A DNA stretch of 43,684 nucleotides from contig JAKBAA010000023.1 of assembly GCA_021809425.1 (NCBI GenBank), forward strand, positions 1-43,684, read 5' to 3'. The translations under genes and the position numbers were made by a program. Under the pieces are notes generated by a model. It saw only the letters and a program-made list of their open reading frames with translations. It was not told the DNA's origin and did not search any database. Below, piece after piece: positions 1 to 7,931 of the stretch. The DNA is from Actinomycetes bacterium (GTDB taxonomy: Bacteria; Actinomycetota; Acidimicrobiia; Acidimicrobiales; Bog-793). The stretch's first letter is position 1. Every line of letters starts with the position of its first letter.

Positions 1-3000
1 GGCCGGGAGGTGACGCTCCGACGGGCGGTGATCGTGTGCCGCCGCCCCGGCGGTCGGGGCGGCCGTGCGGGCGTCGTCGGCTGGTGTCGCGGCGAAGCGA
101 TCGTCGCTGCCGTCGCCTTGGAGGGCGACGACCTCGAGGGCGCCGGCCAGGGTCTGGGCGGCGACCTCGCGCTCCCACGGCACGCCGTCGCCGGCGCCCT
201 CGCCGGCGCCCGGTCGGGCGGGGTCGCCGGGCCAGGCGTAGAGCCGGTCGAGCGTCGGGCGGGGGAGGCCGACGGCGAGGCGGATCCGGTCGGTGACGTG
301 CAGGTTCGCCTGCTTGCGCGTCTGCTGGACGAGGCGGACGAGGTCGCGGACGAGCCCCTCGGCCTGCAGCTCCTCGCCGGGCTCGAGGTCGAGCACGACG
401 ACACCGGCCTCGCCGGGCAGCACCCGGGCGCCGGCGTGGGCGGCGCGCAGCGTCAGCTGGTACTCGCCCGGCTCGAGCGGAAGGTCGCCGGCGACGACGG
501 TGCCGTCGGGGTGTTGCGCCCAGCTCCCGTCTTTGACGGCACGGATGACCTCCTGGGTTCGCGGGCCGAGACGCGGTCCGAGCGCCGCCGGGACGACGCT
601 CAGGACGGGCTGGGCGTGCTCGGCCACCTGGTCGGTGAGCACGATCTCCTTCACGTTGGTCTCGTCGGCGAGGAGGGCGGCGTACGGGGCGAGGCGGGAG
701 GCGCCGGGCGCGGCGATGGTCAGCCGCTGCAGCGGCAGCCGGGCGCGCAGGCGGTGCTCCTTGCGCAGCGAGTGGGCCGCCGAGGCGACCGTGCGCACGA
801 GGTCCATCGCCTCGACGAGCGCCGCGTCGGCGGGCAGCTCGTCGGCGTCCGGCCAGTCCGTGAGGTGCACGCTGGCGCCACCGGTGAGCCCGCGCCAGAC
901 CTCGTCGGCGAGGAAGGGGAGCAGCGGCGCCGCCACCCGGCAGAGCACCTCGAGCACGGTGTGCAAGGTGTCGTAGGCGTCGTGCTTGTCGGCGTCCCCA
1001 CCGCCCGGCACGCTCGCCCGCCAGAACCGGTCCCGGCTGCGCCGCACGTACCAGTTGGTAAGGGCATCGAGGAACGACGTGATCGTGGTGGCCGCCCCGG
1101 CCAGGTCGTAGCGGTCCATCGCCGCCGTCACGTCCTCGACGAGCGTGCGTGCCTTCGAGAGGGCGTACCGGTCCAGCACCCCCTGCTGGTCGGTCCGGGG
1201 CCGACCGGCGATGCCGTCGGCTCGCCCGTACAGGGCGAGGAAGTGCCACGAGCTCCAGATCGGGTTGAGCACCTGGCGGACCGGCTCGGTCATCGCCTGC
1301 TCCTCGATCACGACGTCCTGGCCGCGAAGGACCGGTGAGGCGCACAGGTACCACCGCATGGCGTCGGCCCCGGTCGTGGCGAAGAAGGTCTCCGGGTCCG
1401 GGTAGTTGCGCAGCCGCTTGGACAGCTTGCGACCGTCGTTGCCGAGCAGGACGCCGTGGGCGATGCACGTCGAGTAGGCCGGCCGTGCGAACAGTGCGGT
1501 GGCGAGCACGTGCAAGGTGTAGAACCAGCCGCGGGTCTGGCCCATGTACTCGCAGATGAAGCCGGCCGGGAAGTTGCGCTCGAAGCGCTCCCGGTTCTCG
1601 AAGGGGTAGTGCAGCTGGGCGAACGGCATCGAGCCGGAGTCGAACCAGCAGTCGAGCACGTCCTCGACGCGCCGCATCGTGGCGCGTCCCGTCGGGTCGT
1701 CCGGGTTGGGCCGGGTCAGGGCGTCGACGGCCGGGCGGTGCAGGTCGTCGAGGCGCACCCCGAAGTCGGCCTCGAGCTCGTCCAGGCTGCCGTACACGTC
1801 GACCCGGGGATAGGCGGGGTCGTCGCTCTTCCACACCGGGATCGGCGTGCCCCAGAACCGGTTGCGAGAGATCGACCAGTCGCGCGCCCCCTCCAGCCAC
1901 TTGCCGAACGCCCCGTCGCGCACGTGCGCCGGCACCCACTGGATCTCCTGGTTGTGCGCCAGCAGCTCGTCCTTGAGCGCGGTCACCTCGACGAAGAACG
2001 AGCTGACCGCCCGGTAGATGAGCGGCGTGTCGGTACGCCAGCAGTGTGGGTAGCTGTGGCGGTAGGTCTCGCGCCGGACGAGGTCGCCCGCTGCCGCCAG
2101 CCGCTCGGCGATGCGCTCGCCGGCCTCGAACACCTGGACGCCCTCGAGGTCGCCGACGCGGGCGTCGAACCGGCCGCGGTCGTCGACCGGGGCGAGCACC
2201 GGGATGCCCGCCGCCTCGCCGACCCGCTGGTCGTCCTCGCCGAAGCCAGGGGCGATGTGGACGATGCCGGTGCCCTCCCCGGTCGTCACGAACCCGTCGG
2301 CCAGCACCACGAAGGCCGGCTCGACGTCGGCGAAGTACGGCAGCAGCGGCCGGTAGCGCCGCCCGGCGAGCAGCCGGCCGGGGACGGTGCCGAGGACGGC
2401 GCCCCCCTCGAGCGCCGCCGCGTACGCCTCGACCCGGTCGGCGCCCAGCACCAGCACCTCGTCGCCGCGGCGTACGAGGGCGTAGTCCAGGTCGGGCCCG
2501 ACGGCGAGCGCCAGGTTGGCGGGCAACGTCCACGGCGTCGTGGTCCAGGCGAGCACCCGCAACGGGCCGGCCAGGGCTCGTCCGAGCTCCGACGCCGGCT
2601 CCGGCCCGCCGGGGTGTGCCGCGCCGGTCGGCTCGCCCCCGGTCGGCTCGCCCCCGGTCGGCTCGAGCGAGAAGGCGACGGTCACGGCCACGTCGACCCG
2701 CTCCCGGTAGGCGTCGTCCTGGCGGGTCTCGAAGTTGGACAGCGGCGTCTCGCACTCCCAGCAGTACGGGAGCACCCGAAGCCCCTCGTAGACGAGCCCG
2801 CGCTCGTGCAGCGTCTTGAACGCCCACAGGACGCTCTCCATGTACGAGAGGTCCATCGTCTTGTAGTCGTCCTCGAAGTCCACCCAGCGGCCCTGGCGCG
2901 TCACGTAACGCTCCCAGGCGGCCGTGTACCGCAGGACGGACGTCCGGCAGTGGTCGTTGAACCGGTCGATGCCGAACGCCGTGATCGGGGCGCGCCCGGA

Positions 3001-3330
3001 GATGCCGAGCTCCTTCTCGGCCTCCGTCTCAGCCGGCAGCCCGTGGCAGTCCCAGCCGAATCGCCGATCGACGAGCCGGCCTCGCATCGTGTGGTAGCGG
3101 GGAAAGGCGTCCTTGACGAAGCCGGTGAGCAGGTGGCCGTAGTGGGGGAGGCCGTTGGCGAACGGGGGGCCGTCGTAGAACACGAGCTCGGCGCCGTCGG
3201 CCCGGCGCTCGAGCGAAGCGGTGAAGGTGCCCTCTGCCTGCCACGAGGCGAGGATCCGCTCCTCGATCTCCGGGTACCGGGCCTGCGCGGGAACGTCGGG
3301 ATACGCGTGTGACCGGCCCGGAGGAGACAT
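1..3330 (-). CDS. ileS: Isoleucyl-tRNA synthetase, 3' end beyond the window
   Basis: Charges tRNA-Ile with isoleucine in the cytoplasm. The frame stays open to base 1, so at least 1,110 residues are present and the C-terminus lies outside. The HIGH-type motif is HYGH at residues 63-66 within GPPFANGLPHYGHLLTG, and the KMSKS-type motif is KLSKR near residue 635; WDCHGLPAE and CWFDSGSMPFAQ are also typical. The motif style resembles the eukaryote-like IleS found in actinobacteria. Start: ATG at 3330, giving MSPPGRSHAYPDVPAQ; a TACTGT hexamer ends 6 nt upstream, so translation is probably leaderless. A Gly/Glu/Pro/Thr-rich insertion with a 15-bp repeat lies before the editing domain (about 2624-2668). 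The gene is divergent from the DUF167 gene, and there is no room for the T-box leader seen on many actinobacterial ileS genes. Confidence 0.97.
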   Translation of the reverse strand, partial: MSPPGRSHAYPDVPAQARYPEIEERILASWQAEGTFTASLERRADGAELVFYDGPPFANGLPHYGHLLTGFVKDAFPRYHTMRGRLVDRRFGWDCHGLPAETEAEKELGISGRAPITAFGIDRFNDHCRTSVLRYTAAWERYVTRQGRWVDFEDDYKTMDLSYMESVLWAFKTLHERGLVYEGLRVLPYCWECETPLSNFETRQDDAYRERVDVAVTVAFSLEPTGGEPTGGEPTGAAHPGGPEPASELGRALAGPLRVLAWTTTPWTLPANLALAVGPDLDYALVRRGDEVLVLGADRVEAYAAALEGGAVLGTVPGRLLAGRRYRPLLPYFADVEPAFVVLADGFVTTGEGTGIVHIAPGFGEDDQRVGEAAGIPVLAPVDDRGRFDARVGDLEGVQVFEAGERIAERLAAAGDLVRRETYRHSYPHCWRTDTPLIYRAVSSFFVEVTALKDELLAHNQEIQWVPAHVRDGAFGKWLEGARDWSISRNRFWGTPIPVWKSDDPAYPRVDVYGSLDELEADFGVRLDDLHRPAVDALTRPNPDDPTGRATMRRVEDVLDCWFDSGSMPFAQLHYPFENRERFERNFPAGFICEYMGQTRGWFYTLHVLATALFARPAYSTCIAHGVLLGNDGRKLSKRLRNYPDPETFFATTGADAMRWYLCASPVLRGQDVVIEEQAMTEPVRQVLNPIWSSWHFLALYGRADGIAGRPRTDQQGVLDRYALSKARTLVEDVTAAMDRYDLAGAATTITSFLDALTNWYVRRSRDRFWRASVPGGGDADKHDAYDTLHTVLEVLCRVAAPLLPFLADEVWRGLTGGASVHLTDWPDADELPADAALVEAMDLVRTVASAAHSLRKEHRLRARLPLQRLTIAAPGASRLAPYAALLADETNVKEIVLTDQVAEHAQPVLSVVPAALGPRLGPRTQEVIRAVKDGSWAQHPDGTVVAGDLPLEPGEYQLTLRAAHAGARVLPGEAGVVVLDLEPGEELQAEGLVRDLVRLVQQTRKQANLHVTDRIRLAVGLPRPTLDRLYAWPGDPARPGAGEGAGDGVPWEREVAAQTLAGALEVVALQGDGSDDRFAATPADDARTAAPTAGAAAHDHRPSERHLPA
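2624..2668. repeat. 15-bp in-frame tandem repeat inside ileS (3 copies)
   Basis: The unit CCGGTCGGCTCGCCC occurs at 2624-2638 and 2639-2653, with a variant ending in AGC at 2654-2668. On the coding strand it encodes GGEPT-type repeats in a low-complexity insertion between the catalytic core and the editing (CP1) part of IleS. The unit is a multiple of three, so copy-number change would keep the frame. Confidence 0.85.
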
Positions 3331-3349
3331 GGCCCTACAGTATTGCGAC
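3331..3349. promoter_or_regulatory. Bidirectional promoter with overlapping -10 elements (ileS / DUF167)
   Basis: The near-palindrome CTACAGTAT supplies a -10 on each strand. Minus strand: TACTGT (plus 3337-3342) followed by 6 nt and the ileS ATG. Plus strand: TACAGT at 3336-3341 followed by 8 nt and a GTG at 3350. The hexamers are offset by one base, so only one polymerase could open the site at a time. No clear -35 is visible on either side. Confidence 0.6.
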
Positions 3350-3733
3350 GTGGCCGACGACTTGTTCGAGGTGGTGCGCCCGGCGGGCGCCGGGGCGGAG
3401 CCGGACGCACCGGCCGATGTGCTGCTCCGGCTGAGCGTCCAGCCCGGCGCCGGACGCGCCGCCGTCGTCGGCCGCCACGGCGACGCGCTGCGGGTGCGTG
3501 TGGCGCCCCCACCCGCCGACGGCCGGGCGAACGCCGCCGTGCTCGCCCTCCTCGCCGACGTCCTCGGCGTGCCCGCCGCACGCCTCGAGCTCGTCGCCGG
3601 CGAACGCTCCCGCCAGAAGCGCGTCCGCATCCGCGACGTCCGACCGTCGGAGATCGACCAGCGCCTCGACGAGGCGATCGACCAGGCCCGCACCGGCCCC
3701 GGGCGCGCCCGTGCCGGCCGCCCGGGCGCCTGA
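3350..3733 (+). CDS. DUF167 (YggU-type) family protein
   Basis: A 127-residue protein of the DUF167 family, small conserved proteins of unknown biochemical role. The diagnostic part is LRLSVQPGAGRAAVVGRHGDAL followed by PPADGRANAAVLALLADVLGV, which matches the family core (the A-x-x-G-x-A-N segment). The C-terminal part is charged and low in complexity. I chose GTG 3350 because a TACAGT hexamer ends 8 nt upstream. An in-frame ATG at 3329 is also possible, but it would overlap the ileS start and sit inside the promoter. Its position upstream of the dksA/lspA/rluD string may be conserved context, but says little about function. Confidence 0.8.
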   Translation: MADDLFEVVRPAGAGAEPDAPADVLLRLSVQPGAGRAAVVGRHGDALRVRVAPPPADGRANAAVLALLADVLGVPAARLELVAGERSRQKRVRIRDVRPSEIDQRLDEAIDQARTGPGRARAGRPGA

Positions 3734-3830
3734 GCGCCGGCCCCATCGCAATCGTGCAAGGCGGCACCCGCCGGCGGCGACCATCGGCTATCGTCGCGCA
3801 CCCTTGCTCGGAGAGGAGACCCTGAGCTCG

Positions 3831-4526
3831 ATGCCTCGCACCCCGACGACCCCGCACGTGGACGCCGACGAGGCCCCGGGCCACACCCGGGCGGACTCGG
3901 CAGGACCCGCGCCCGCGGCGACCAAGGCGCCGGCCAAGGCAGCTCCCGCCAGCGACAAGGCGGGCACCCGGTCGCGCCCCTCCAAGGCCGCCGCTGCCCC
4001 GTCGGCCGGGGACGGTGCCGGCTCCCCGGACGCCCCCGCGCACGACGGCACCAGTGGCGACAAGGCGGCGCACGCCGCCAAGGTCAGCGCTGCCCGCCCC
4101 GCCAAGACGTCCAAGGCGGCTCCTGCGCCGCCGGCGGCCTCCGCCGGGTACGGCGGGGACGCCGCCTTCCTCGCCCAGCAGCGCGAGGCGTTGCTCGCCG
4201 AGCGGGCCACCTACCTCGAGCAGGCTCGCGCCCTGCGGGCCGAGGCCGAGTCGCTCGTCCAGGAGATGGAGCCGGGGGACGTCCAGTTCGACGACGAGTC
4301 CGGCGAGGGCGGCACCACAACGGTCGATCGCGAGCGGGACCTCGCCCTGTCCAACCAGGCACTGGCGGCCGTCGAGGAGATCGATGCCGCCCTCGACAAG
4401 ATCGAGCACGGCCGTTACGGCGTCTGCGAGGGATGCGGCGAGCTGATCCCGCAGCCTCGGCTCGAGGCGCTTCCGTACGCCCGGCTCTGCATCGCCTGCA
4501 AGAGCGGAGGGCTCTCCCGGCGTTGA
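3831..4526 (+). CDS. DksA/TraR-type C4 zinc-finger protein with a long Ala/Lys/Pro-rich N-terminus
   Basis: A 231-residue protein. Residues 1 to about 105 are an Ala/Pro/Lys-rich, probably disordered segment. They are followed by a predicted helical stretch (AAFLAQQREALLAERATYLEQ) and a C-terminal DksA/TraR zinc finger with cysteines 199, 202, 220 and 223. Family members bind the RNA polymerase secondary channel or are of unknown role; the DxxDxA coiled-coil tip of true DksA is not evident, so I do not call it dksA. Start ATG 3831 lies about 12 nt after a purine-rich GGAGAGGAG; a TATCGT -10 candidate is at 3789-3794. Its stop overlaps the lspA start (TTGA), so the genes look translationally coupled. 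A DksA-like gene next to lspA is common in actinobacteria. Confidence 0.85.
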   Translation: MPRTPTTPHVDADEAPGHTRADSAGPAPAATKAPAKAAPASDKAGTRSRPSKAAAAPSAGDGAGSPDAPAHDGTSGDKAAHAAKVSAARPAKTSKAAPAPPAASAGYGGDAAFLAQQREALLAERATYLEQARALRAEAESLVQEMEPGDVQFDDESGEGGTTTVDRERDLALSNQALAAVEEIDAALDKIEHGRYGVCEGCGELIPQPRLEALPYARLCIACKSGGLSRR

Positions 4527-5221
4527 CCAGGCCGACCGTCACCGGGCAGGCCGACGCCGGCCGGGCCCGTTGGCGGCGGCTCGCCCTCGCGGCGTCGGTG
4601 GCCGCTGTCGTGGTGGTCGCCGACCAGGTCACCAAGGACCTCGCCGTCGACCACCTGGCGACGGCGCCCGTCCATCTCTTCGGGCCGGTGGGGCTGGTCC
4701 TCGAGTACAACACCGGCGTCGCCTTCTCGCTCGGCGCCGGCAGCGGCTGGCCGGTCGCCCTGGCCGCCGCCGGCCTCGTCGCCGTCCTCCTCGCCCTCGC
4801 CCGCTCGGCTCGCTCACGCGCCGCCTCGACGGCGCTCGGCCTCGTCCTGGGCGGAGCGCTCGGCAACCTGGCCGACCGCCTCGTCGGCGGTCACCACGGT
4901 GCCGTCGTCGACTTCGTCCACGTAGGAGCCTGGCCGACCTTCAACCTGGCGGACGCCGCCGTCGTCGTCGGCTGCGTGCTCCTCGCCGTGCACCTGCTCC
5001 GCCGCCAGCCGGCGTCGCGTGCACCGCGGAGCACGGACACGGCCACCGGCACGGGCACGGCCACCGCCACGGACGCCGGCACGGGCAGCGCCACCGGCAC
5101 GGGGTCCGGCACCGGCACCTGCGCCGACGCCGGCGGGGGGGTTCAGGGTGGCCCCGGGGCCGGCCAGCCCCCGTCTGCACCGGGCGCGGACCGTACCCGG
5201 GCGGAGGTCGGGCGGAGGTGA
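4523..5221 (+). CDS. lspA: Lipoprotein signal peptidase (signal peptidase II) with a Thr/Gly-rich C-terminal tail
   Basis: Integral membrane aspartyl protease that removes signal peptides from prolipoproteins. The two catalytic-Asp motifs are visible: GNLADRL and FNLADAAV, with VVADQVTKDLAV and EYNTGVAFSL as further signatures and four membrane segments. The 232-residue length exceeds the usual 160-200 because about 70 residues after the last membrane helix are Thr/Gly/Ala-rich and encoded by degenerate GGCACSGGCACS-type repeats (about 5035-5125). Start TTG 4523 overlaps the preceding stop by four bases (TTGA); no better upstream start is visible. Its own stop overlaps the rluD GTG. The lipoprotein gene at 11988 is one potential substrate in this window. 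Confidence 0.93.
   Translation: MTRPTVTGQADAGRARWRRLALAASVAAVVVVADQVTKDLAVDHLATAPVHLFGPVGLVLEYNTGVAFSLGAGSGWPVALAAAGLVAVLLALARSARSRAASTALGLVLGGALGNLADRLVGGHHGAVVDFVHVGAWPTFNLADAAVVVGCVLLAVHLLRRQPASRAPRSTDTATGTGTATATDAGTGSATGTGSGTGTCADAGGGVQGGPGAGQPPSAPGADRTRAEVGRR
5027..5125 (+). repeat. Degenerate short repeats encoding the LspA Thr/Gly tail
   Basis: Imperfect hexamer-like repeats of the type CACSGSCAC encode alternating Thr, Gly and Ala. The stretch lies after the last membrane helix of LspA and keeps the reading frame open to the normal stop. Confidence 0.6.
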
Positions 5222-6156
5222 CCGAGCCCGTCGTCGTGCCCGGGACCCTGGCGGGCGAGCGCGTGGACCGGGTGGTCGCCCTGCTGTCGGGCCGCTCGCG
5301 CGCGGAGGTCGCCGAGCTCGTGGCGGCGGGTGCCGTCCAGCTGGACGGCGCCCCGGTGAGCTCGCGCCACCGCCGGGTGGTGGCGGGGGAGGTGCTGTCG
5401 GTCGGCGACGGCCCGGCCGCCGCGGCGCCGTCCGCCGTGCCCAGCCCAGCGCCGGAGGTGGCCGTCACCGTCGTCTACGAGGACGCCGACCTGCTCGTCG
5501 TCGACAAGCCGCCCGGGCTCGTCGTCCACCCGGGGGCCGGGCACCGCGACGGGACGCTCGTGTCGGGCCTGCTCGCCCGCTACCCGGACCTCGGCGCGGT
5601 GCCCGCCGCCGACGGCTGGGACCCGACCCGCCCGGGCATCGTGCACCGGCTCGACAAGGACACCTCGGGCCTGCTCGCCGTCGCCCGGACGCCCCGCGCC
5701 CAGGCGCACCTCGTCGGACAGCTGGCCGACCGGTCGATGGGGCGGACCTACCTCGCCCTGGTCCTCGGGCGGGTGGCGGCCGACGAGGGCACCGTCGAGG
5801 CGCCCATCGGTCGGTCCACCCGCGACCCCACCCGCATGGCGGTCCGCCGGGACGGCCGGGACGCCCGCACCCACTACCGGGTGCTCGCCCGCCACGACGG
5901 GCCCGTGCCGACCACCCTGCTCGAGCTGCGGCTCGAGACCGGGCGGACCCACCAGATCCGGGTCCACCTGCGGGCGATCGGCCACCCCGTCGCCGGCGAT
6001 GCCCGCTACGGCGGCTCCAGTCGGCCGCTCGCCCTGCCGCGGCCGTTCCTGCACGCCGCCGCCCTCCGCCTCGTGCACCCGACCACGGGCGAGCTGCTCG
6101 AGCTGTCCTCGCCGCTGCCGGCCGACCTCGCAGGGGTGCTCACCACGCTCACCTGA
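5218..6156 (+). CDS. rluD: RluA/RluD-family 23S rRNA pseudouridine synthase
   Basis: A 312-residue RNA pseudouridine synthase. An S4 RNA-binding domain covers about residues 5-65 (GERVDRVVALLSGRSRAEV, then GAVQLDG). The catalytic domain carries HRLDKDTSGLL with the catalytic aspartate at residue 146, plus VVDKPPGLVVHP and the RLETGRTHQIRVHLRAIGHPV block. By family and lspA-linked position it probably modifies 23S rRNA, but the exact uridines cannot be told from sequence. GTG 5218 overlaps the lspA stop (GTGA). Its stop codon sits inside the first copy of a 20-bp tandem repeat. Confidence 0.9.
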   Translation: MTEPVVVPGTLAGERVDRVVALLSGRSRAEVAELVAAGAVQLDGAPVSSRHRRVVAGEVLSVGDGPAAAAPSAVPSPAPEVAVTVVYEDADLLVVDKPPGLVVHPGAGHRDGTLVSGLLARYPDLGAVPAADGWDPTRPGIVHRLDKDTSGLLAVARTPRAQAHLVGQLADRSMGRTYLALVLGRVAADEGTVEAPIGRSTRDPTRMAVRRDGRDARTHYRVLARHDGPVPTTLLELRLETGRTHQIRVHLRAIGHPVAGDARYGGSSRPLALPRPFLHAAALRLVHPTTGELLELSSPLPADLAGVLTTLT

Positions 6157-6209
6157 GGGCGGCGCCGGGCACCTGAGGGCGGCGCCGGGCACCTGAGGGC
6201 GGCGCCGGC
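6150..6209. repeat. Three tandem copies of a 20-bp unit spanning the rluD stop codon
   Basis: The unit CACCTGAGGGCGGCGCCGGG is repeated at 6150-6169, 6170-6189 and 6190-6209 (last base C in the third copy). The first copy includes the last rluD codon and its TGA stop. Each unit holds the self-complementary GGCGCC, so the array can fold in several registers. Confidence 0.95.
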
Positions 6210-6253
6210 CGAGCGACGCGACGGGCGCCACGGTCCCTCGGGAGCGGCGGCCC

Positions 6254-7036
6254 TCAGGCGGCGGGGTGCAGGGCGCCCACCTCGGGCTGCTCGGCGAGGA
6301 AGCGCAGTGCGGCTGCCTCCACGCTGCGCACACGGCGCACGCCGATGCCGAGGCGCTTGGCGGTGGTCTCGAGCGAGGCCGGGGGCTGACCGTCGAGGCC
6401 GAAGCGGAGCCGCACGACCGACCGCTCGAGGTCGGGGAGGCGCTCGATCGCCTCGTCGAGCTGCTCGAGCGAGATGGTCTGGGCCACCTCGTCCTCCACG
6501 TCGGTCTGCTCGCCGGCGAGCACATCGCCGAGGGTGGCCGTGGCCTCGCTGCCGAGCGGCTGGTCGAGGCTCGCCACGACACGGGGCAGGTGGGGCTGGC
6601 CGTCGTCACCCTCGCGCTCCGCGGCCGCTTCGGCAGCTACGGCGTCCTCGGGCAGGCGGATGGCACGACCCTTGGACTGCACGGCGCGCTGCAGGGACTG
6701 GCGGATCCACCAGGTGGCGTAGGTCGAGAACTTGAACCCGCGCCGCCAGTCGAACTTCTCGACCGCCCGCATCAGGCCGAACGCGCCCTCCTGCACGAGA
6801 TCGACGAGGTCGACGCCCCGTCCCTGGTAGCGACGGGCCCAGTGGACGACGAGGCGGAGGTTGGCCGCGATCATCTCGGCACGCGCCTCCTCGTCGCCCG
6901 TCTCCACCCGCTGGGCGAGACGGACCTGCTCCTCGGCGCTCGGCAGCGGGACACGGCCGACGTCGTCGAGGTACAGCCGCATGAGGTCCGGGCCGCCTCC
7001 GATACGCTCGAGTGTCTCGTCTGAGTAGGTAGCCAC
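6254..7036 (-). CDS. Sigma-70 family RNA polymerase sigma factor, compact, with shortened region 3
   Basis: A 260-residue sigma factor related to primary/group 2 factors. Region 1.2 is around [21 protein letters not shown], region 2 is [21 protein letters not shown] through [17 protein letters not shown], and region 4 is [20 protein letters not shown] with a divergent helix-turn-helix ([24 protein letters not shown]). Between the IRLP end of region 2 and SLDQPLG only about 25 residues remain, against about 50 in RpoD, so most of region 3 is missing. Start: GTG at 7036 ([15 protein letters not shown]). AGGAGG lies 13 nt upstream, further than usual; upstream in-frame starts would add a tail without family similarity. 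Target promoters cannot be deduced. Confidence 0.85.
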   Translation of the reverse strand: MATYSDETLERIGGGPDLMRLYLDDVGRVPLPSAEEQVRLAQRVETGDEEARAEMIAANLRLVVHWARRYQGRGVDLVDLVQEGAFGLMRAVEKFDWRRGFKFSTYATWWIRQSLQRAVQSKGRAIRLPEDAVAAEAAAEREGDDGQPHLPRVVASLDQPLGSEATATLGDVLAGEQTDVEDEVAQTISLEQLDEAIERLPDLERSVVRLRFGLDGQPPASLETTAKRLGIGVRRVRSVEAAALRFLAEQPEVGALHPAA

Positions 7037-7278
7037 TGGGATGACGTCGCCTCCTTCGCCCGTCCCCGGCGCAGCGCCGTTCGCCACCCGGTCGGGACAC
7101 GACACCCAGACCAACGCCCGCCGGACGCGCTGCATTCCGGGTTCATCTGCCCGTTCGCAGGAGTGCACTACCCGTTGGCGCGACCGCAGAACCGCGCCGG
7201 CGGAACCGCATCCTCCCGGTGCGCCTGCCGGCCGGATCTGCGCGGCGCCCGGCCGCACGAGGTGGTAGGACGTCCGGC
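7037..7278. other. Divergent intergenic region (sigma factor / histidine phosphatase)
   Basis: A 242-bp region between two outward-facing genes. On the plus side TAGGAC (7266-7271) ends 7 nt before the GTG at 7279, a weak fit to the leaderless pattern. On the minus side the only clear element is AGGAGG before the sigma gene. I see no RNA structure or operator. Confidence 0.5.
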
Positions 7279-7860
7279 GTGACAGCCCATGGACCCGACC
7301 GGCTCGTCCTCGTCCGGCACGGGGCGACCGCCTGGAGCCGGAGCGGCCGGCACACCGGGCGGACCGACGTCCCGCTCGACGAGGGTGGCCTGGACCAGGC
7401 GAGGTCGCTCCGCGCCCGGCTCGGGCAGATGGGCATCGACCACGTGCTCACCAGCCCGCTCGAGCGGGCCCGGATGACATGCGATCTGGCCGGCTTCGGC
7501 CGGCAGGCCGACGTGGTGGGGGAGCTGGCCGAGTGGGACTACGGCCGCTTCGAGGGCCGGACGACCGACGAGATCCGCGCCGAGCACCCGGGCTGGCAGC
7601 TCTTCCGGGACGGCTGCCCCGGAGGCGAGGATGCCGCCTCGGTCGGCGGCCGCGCCGATGCCGTCCTCGCCCGGGTGGCCGCCTGCCGCCCCGGCTCGAC
7701 GGTGGCGCTCTTCGGCCACGGCCACGTGCTGCGGGTGCTGGCCGCCCGCTGGCTGACCCTCGATGCCGCCGGCGGCAAGCTGCTTGCGCTCGATGCCGGC
7801 TCGGTGAGCGTGCTCGGCCACGAGCGCGAGGTCCGGGTCGTGCGCACCTGGAACGGCTGA
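7279..7860 (+). CDS. Histidine phosphatase (phosphoglycerate mutase-like) family protein
   Basis: A 193-residue protein of the histidine phosphatase superfamily. The catalytic R13-H14-G15 is in [22 protein letters not shown] supplies the second arginine, and [11 protein letters not shown] near residue 147 supplies the second histidine. [12 protein letters not shown] is the usual segment carrying the acid residue. The substrate is not decided by sequence: members dephosphorylate sugar phosphates, phosphoserine, nucleotides or cobalamin precursors. The start is GTG 7279. The gene converges with the Rrf2 gene. Confidence 0.85.
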   Translation: MTAHGPDRLVLVRHGATAWSRSGRHTGRTDVPLDEGGLDQARSLRARLGQMGIDHVLTSPLERARMTCDLAGFGRQADVVGELAEWDYGRFEGRTTDEIRAEHPGWQLFRDGCPGGEDAASVGGRADAVLARVAACRPGSTVALFGHGHVLRVLAARWLTLDAAGGKLLALDAGSVSVLGHEREVRVVRTWNG

Positions 7861-7885
7861 CCCGCCCGCTCGCCCGGCCGGCTGC

Positions 7886-7909
7886 GGACCGGTGGGGCCG
7901 CCCCGGTCC
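7886..7909. terminator. GC hairpin between convergent genes
   Basis: GGACCGG (7886-7892) pairs with CCGGTCC (7903-7909) around a 10-nt loop. There is no T-tract, as is usual in very GC-rich genomes. Placement between two convergent stops suggests a shared terminator. Confidence 0.4.
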
Positions 7910-7931
7910 GGGGGCCAGCGGGGCCGAGCGG

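Noticed and set aside
1456-3312. A 618-codon open frame on the plus strand across ileS
   Set aside because: It is antisense to a well-recognised ileS. In DNA this GC-rich, stop codons are rare in all frames, and the predicted protein has no recognisable motif.
3331-3830. A T-box riboswitch upstream of ileS
   Set aside because: The region upstream of ileS is the divergent DUF167 gene. No T-box sequence or specifier-like stem was seen, and the promoter abuts the ATG.
2901-4409. A 502-codon minus-strand frame covering the ileS start and DUF167/DksA-like genes
   Set aside because: Its residues are Arg/Pro/Ala/Ser-rich noise. The genes on the true strands carry clear family motifs.
5027-5125. 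CRISPR-like or minisatellite array within lspA
   Set aside because: The repeats are short, degenerate and in frame, with no spacers; they encode a Thr/Gly tail.
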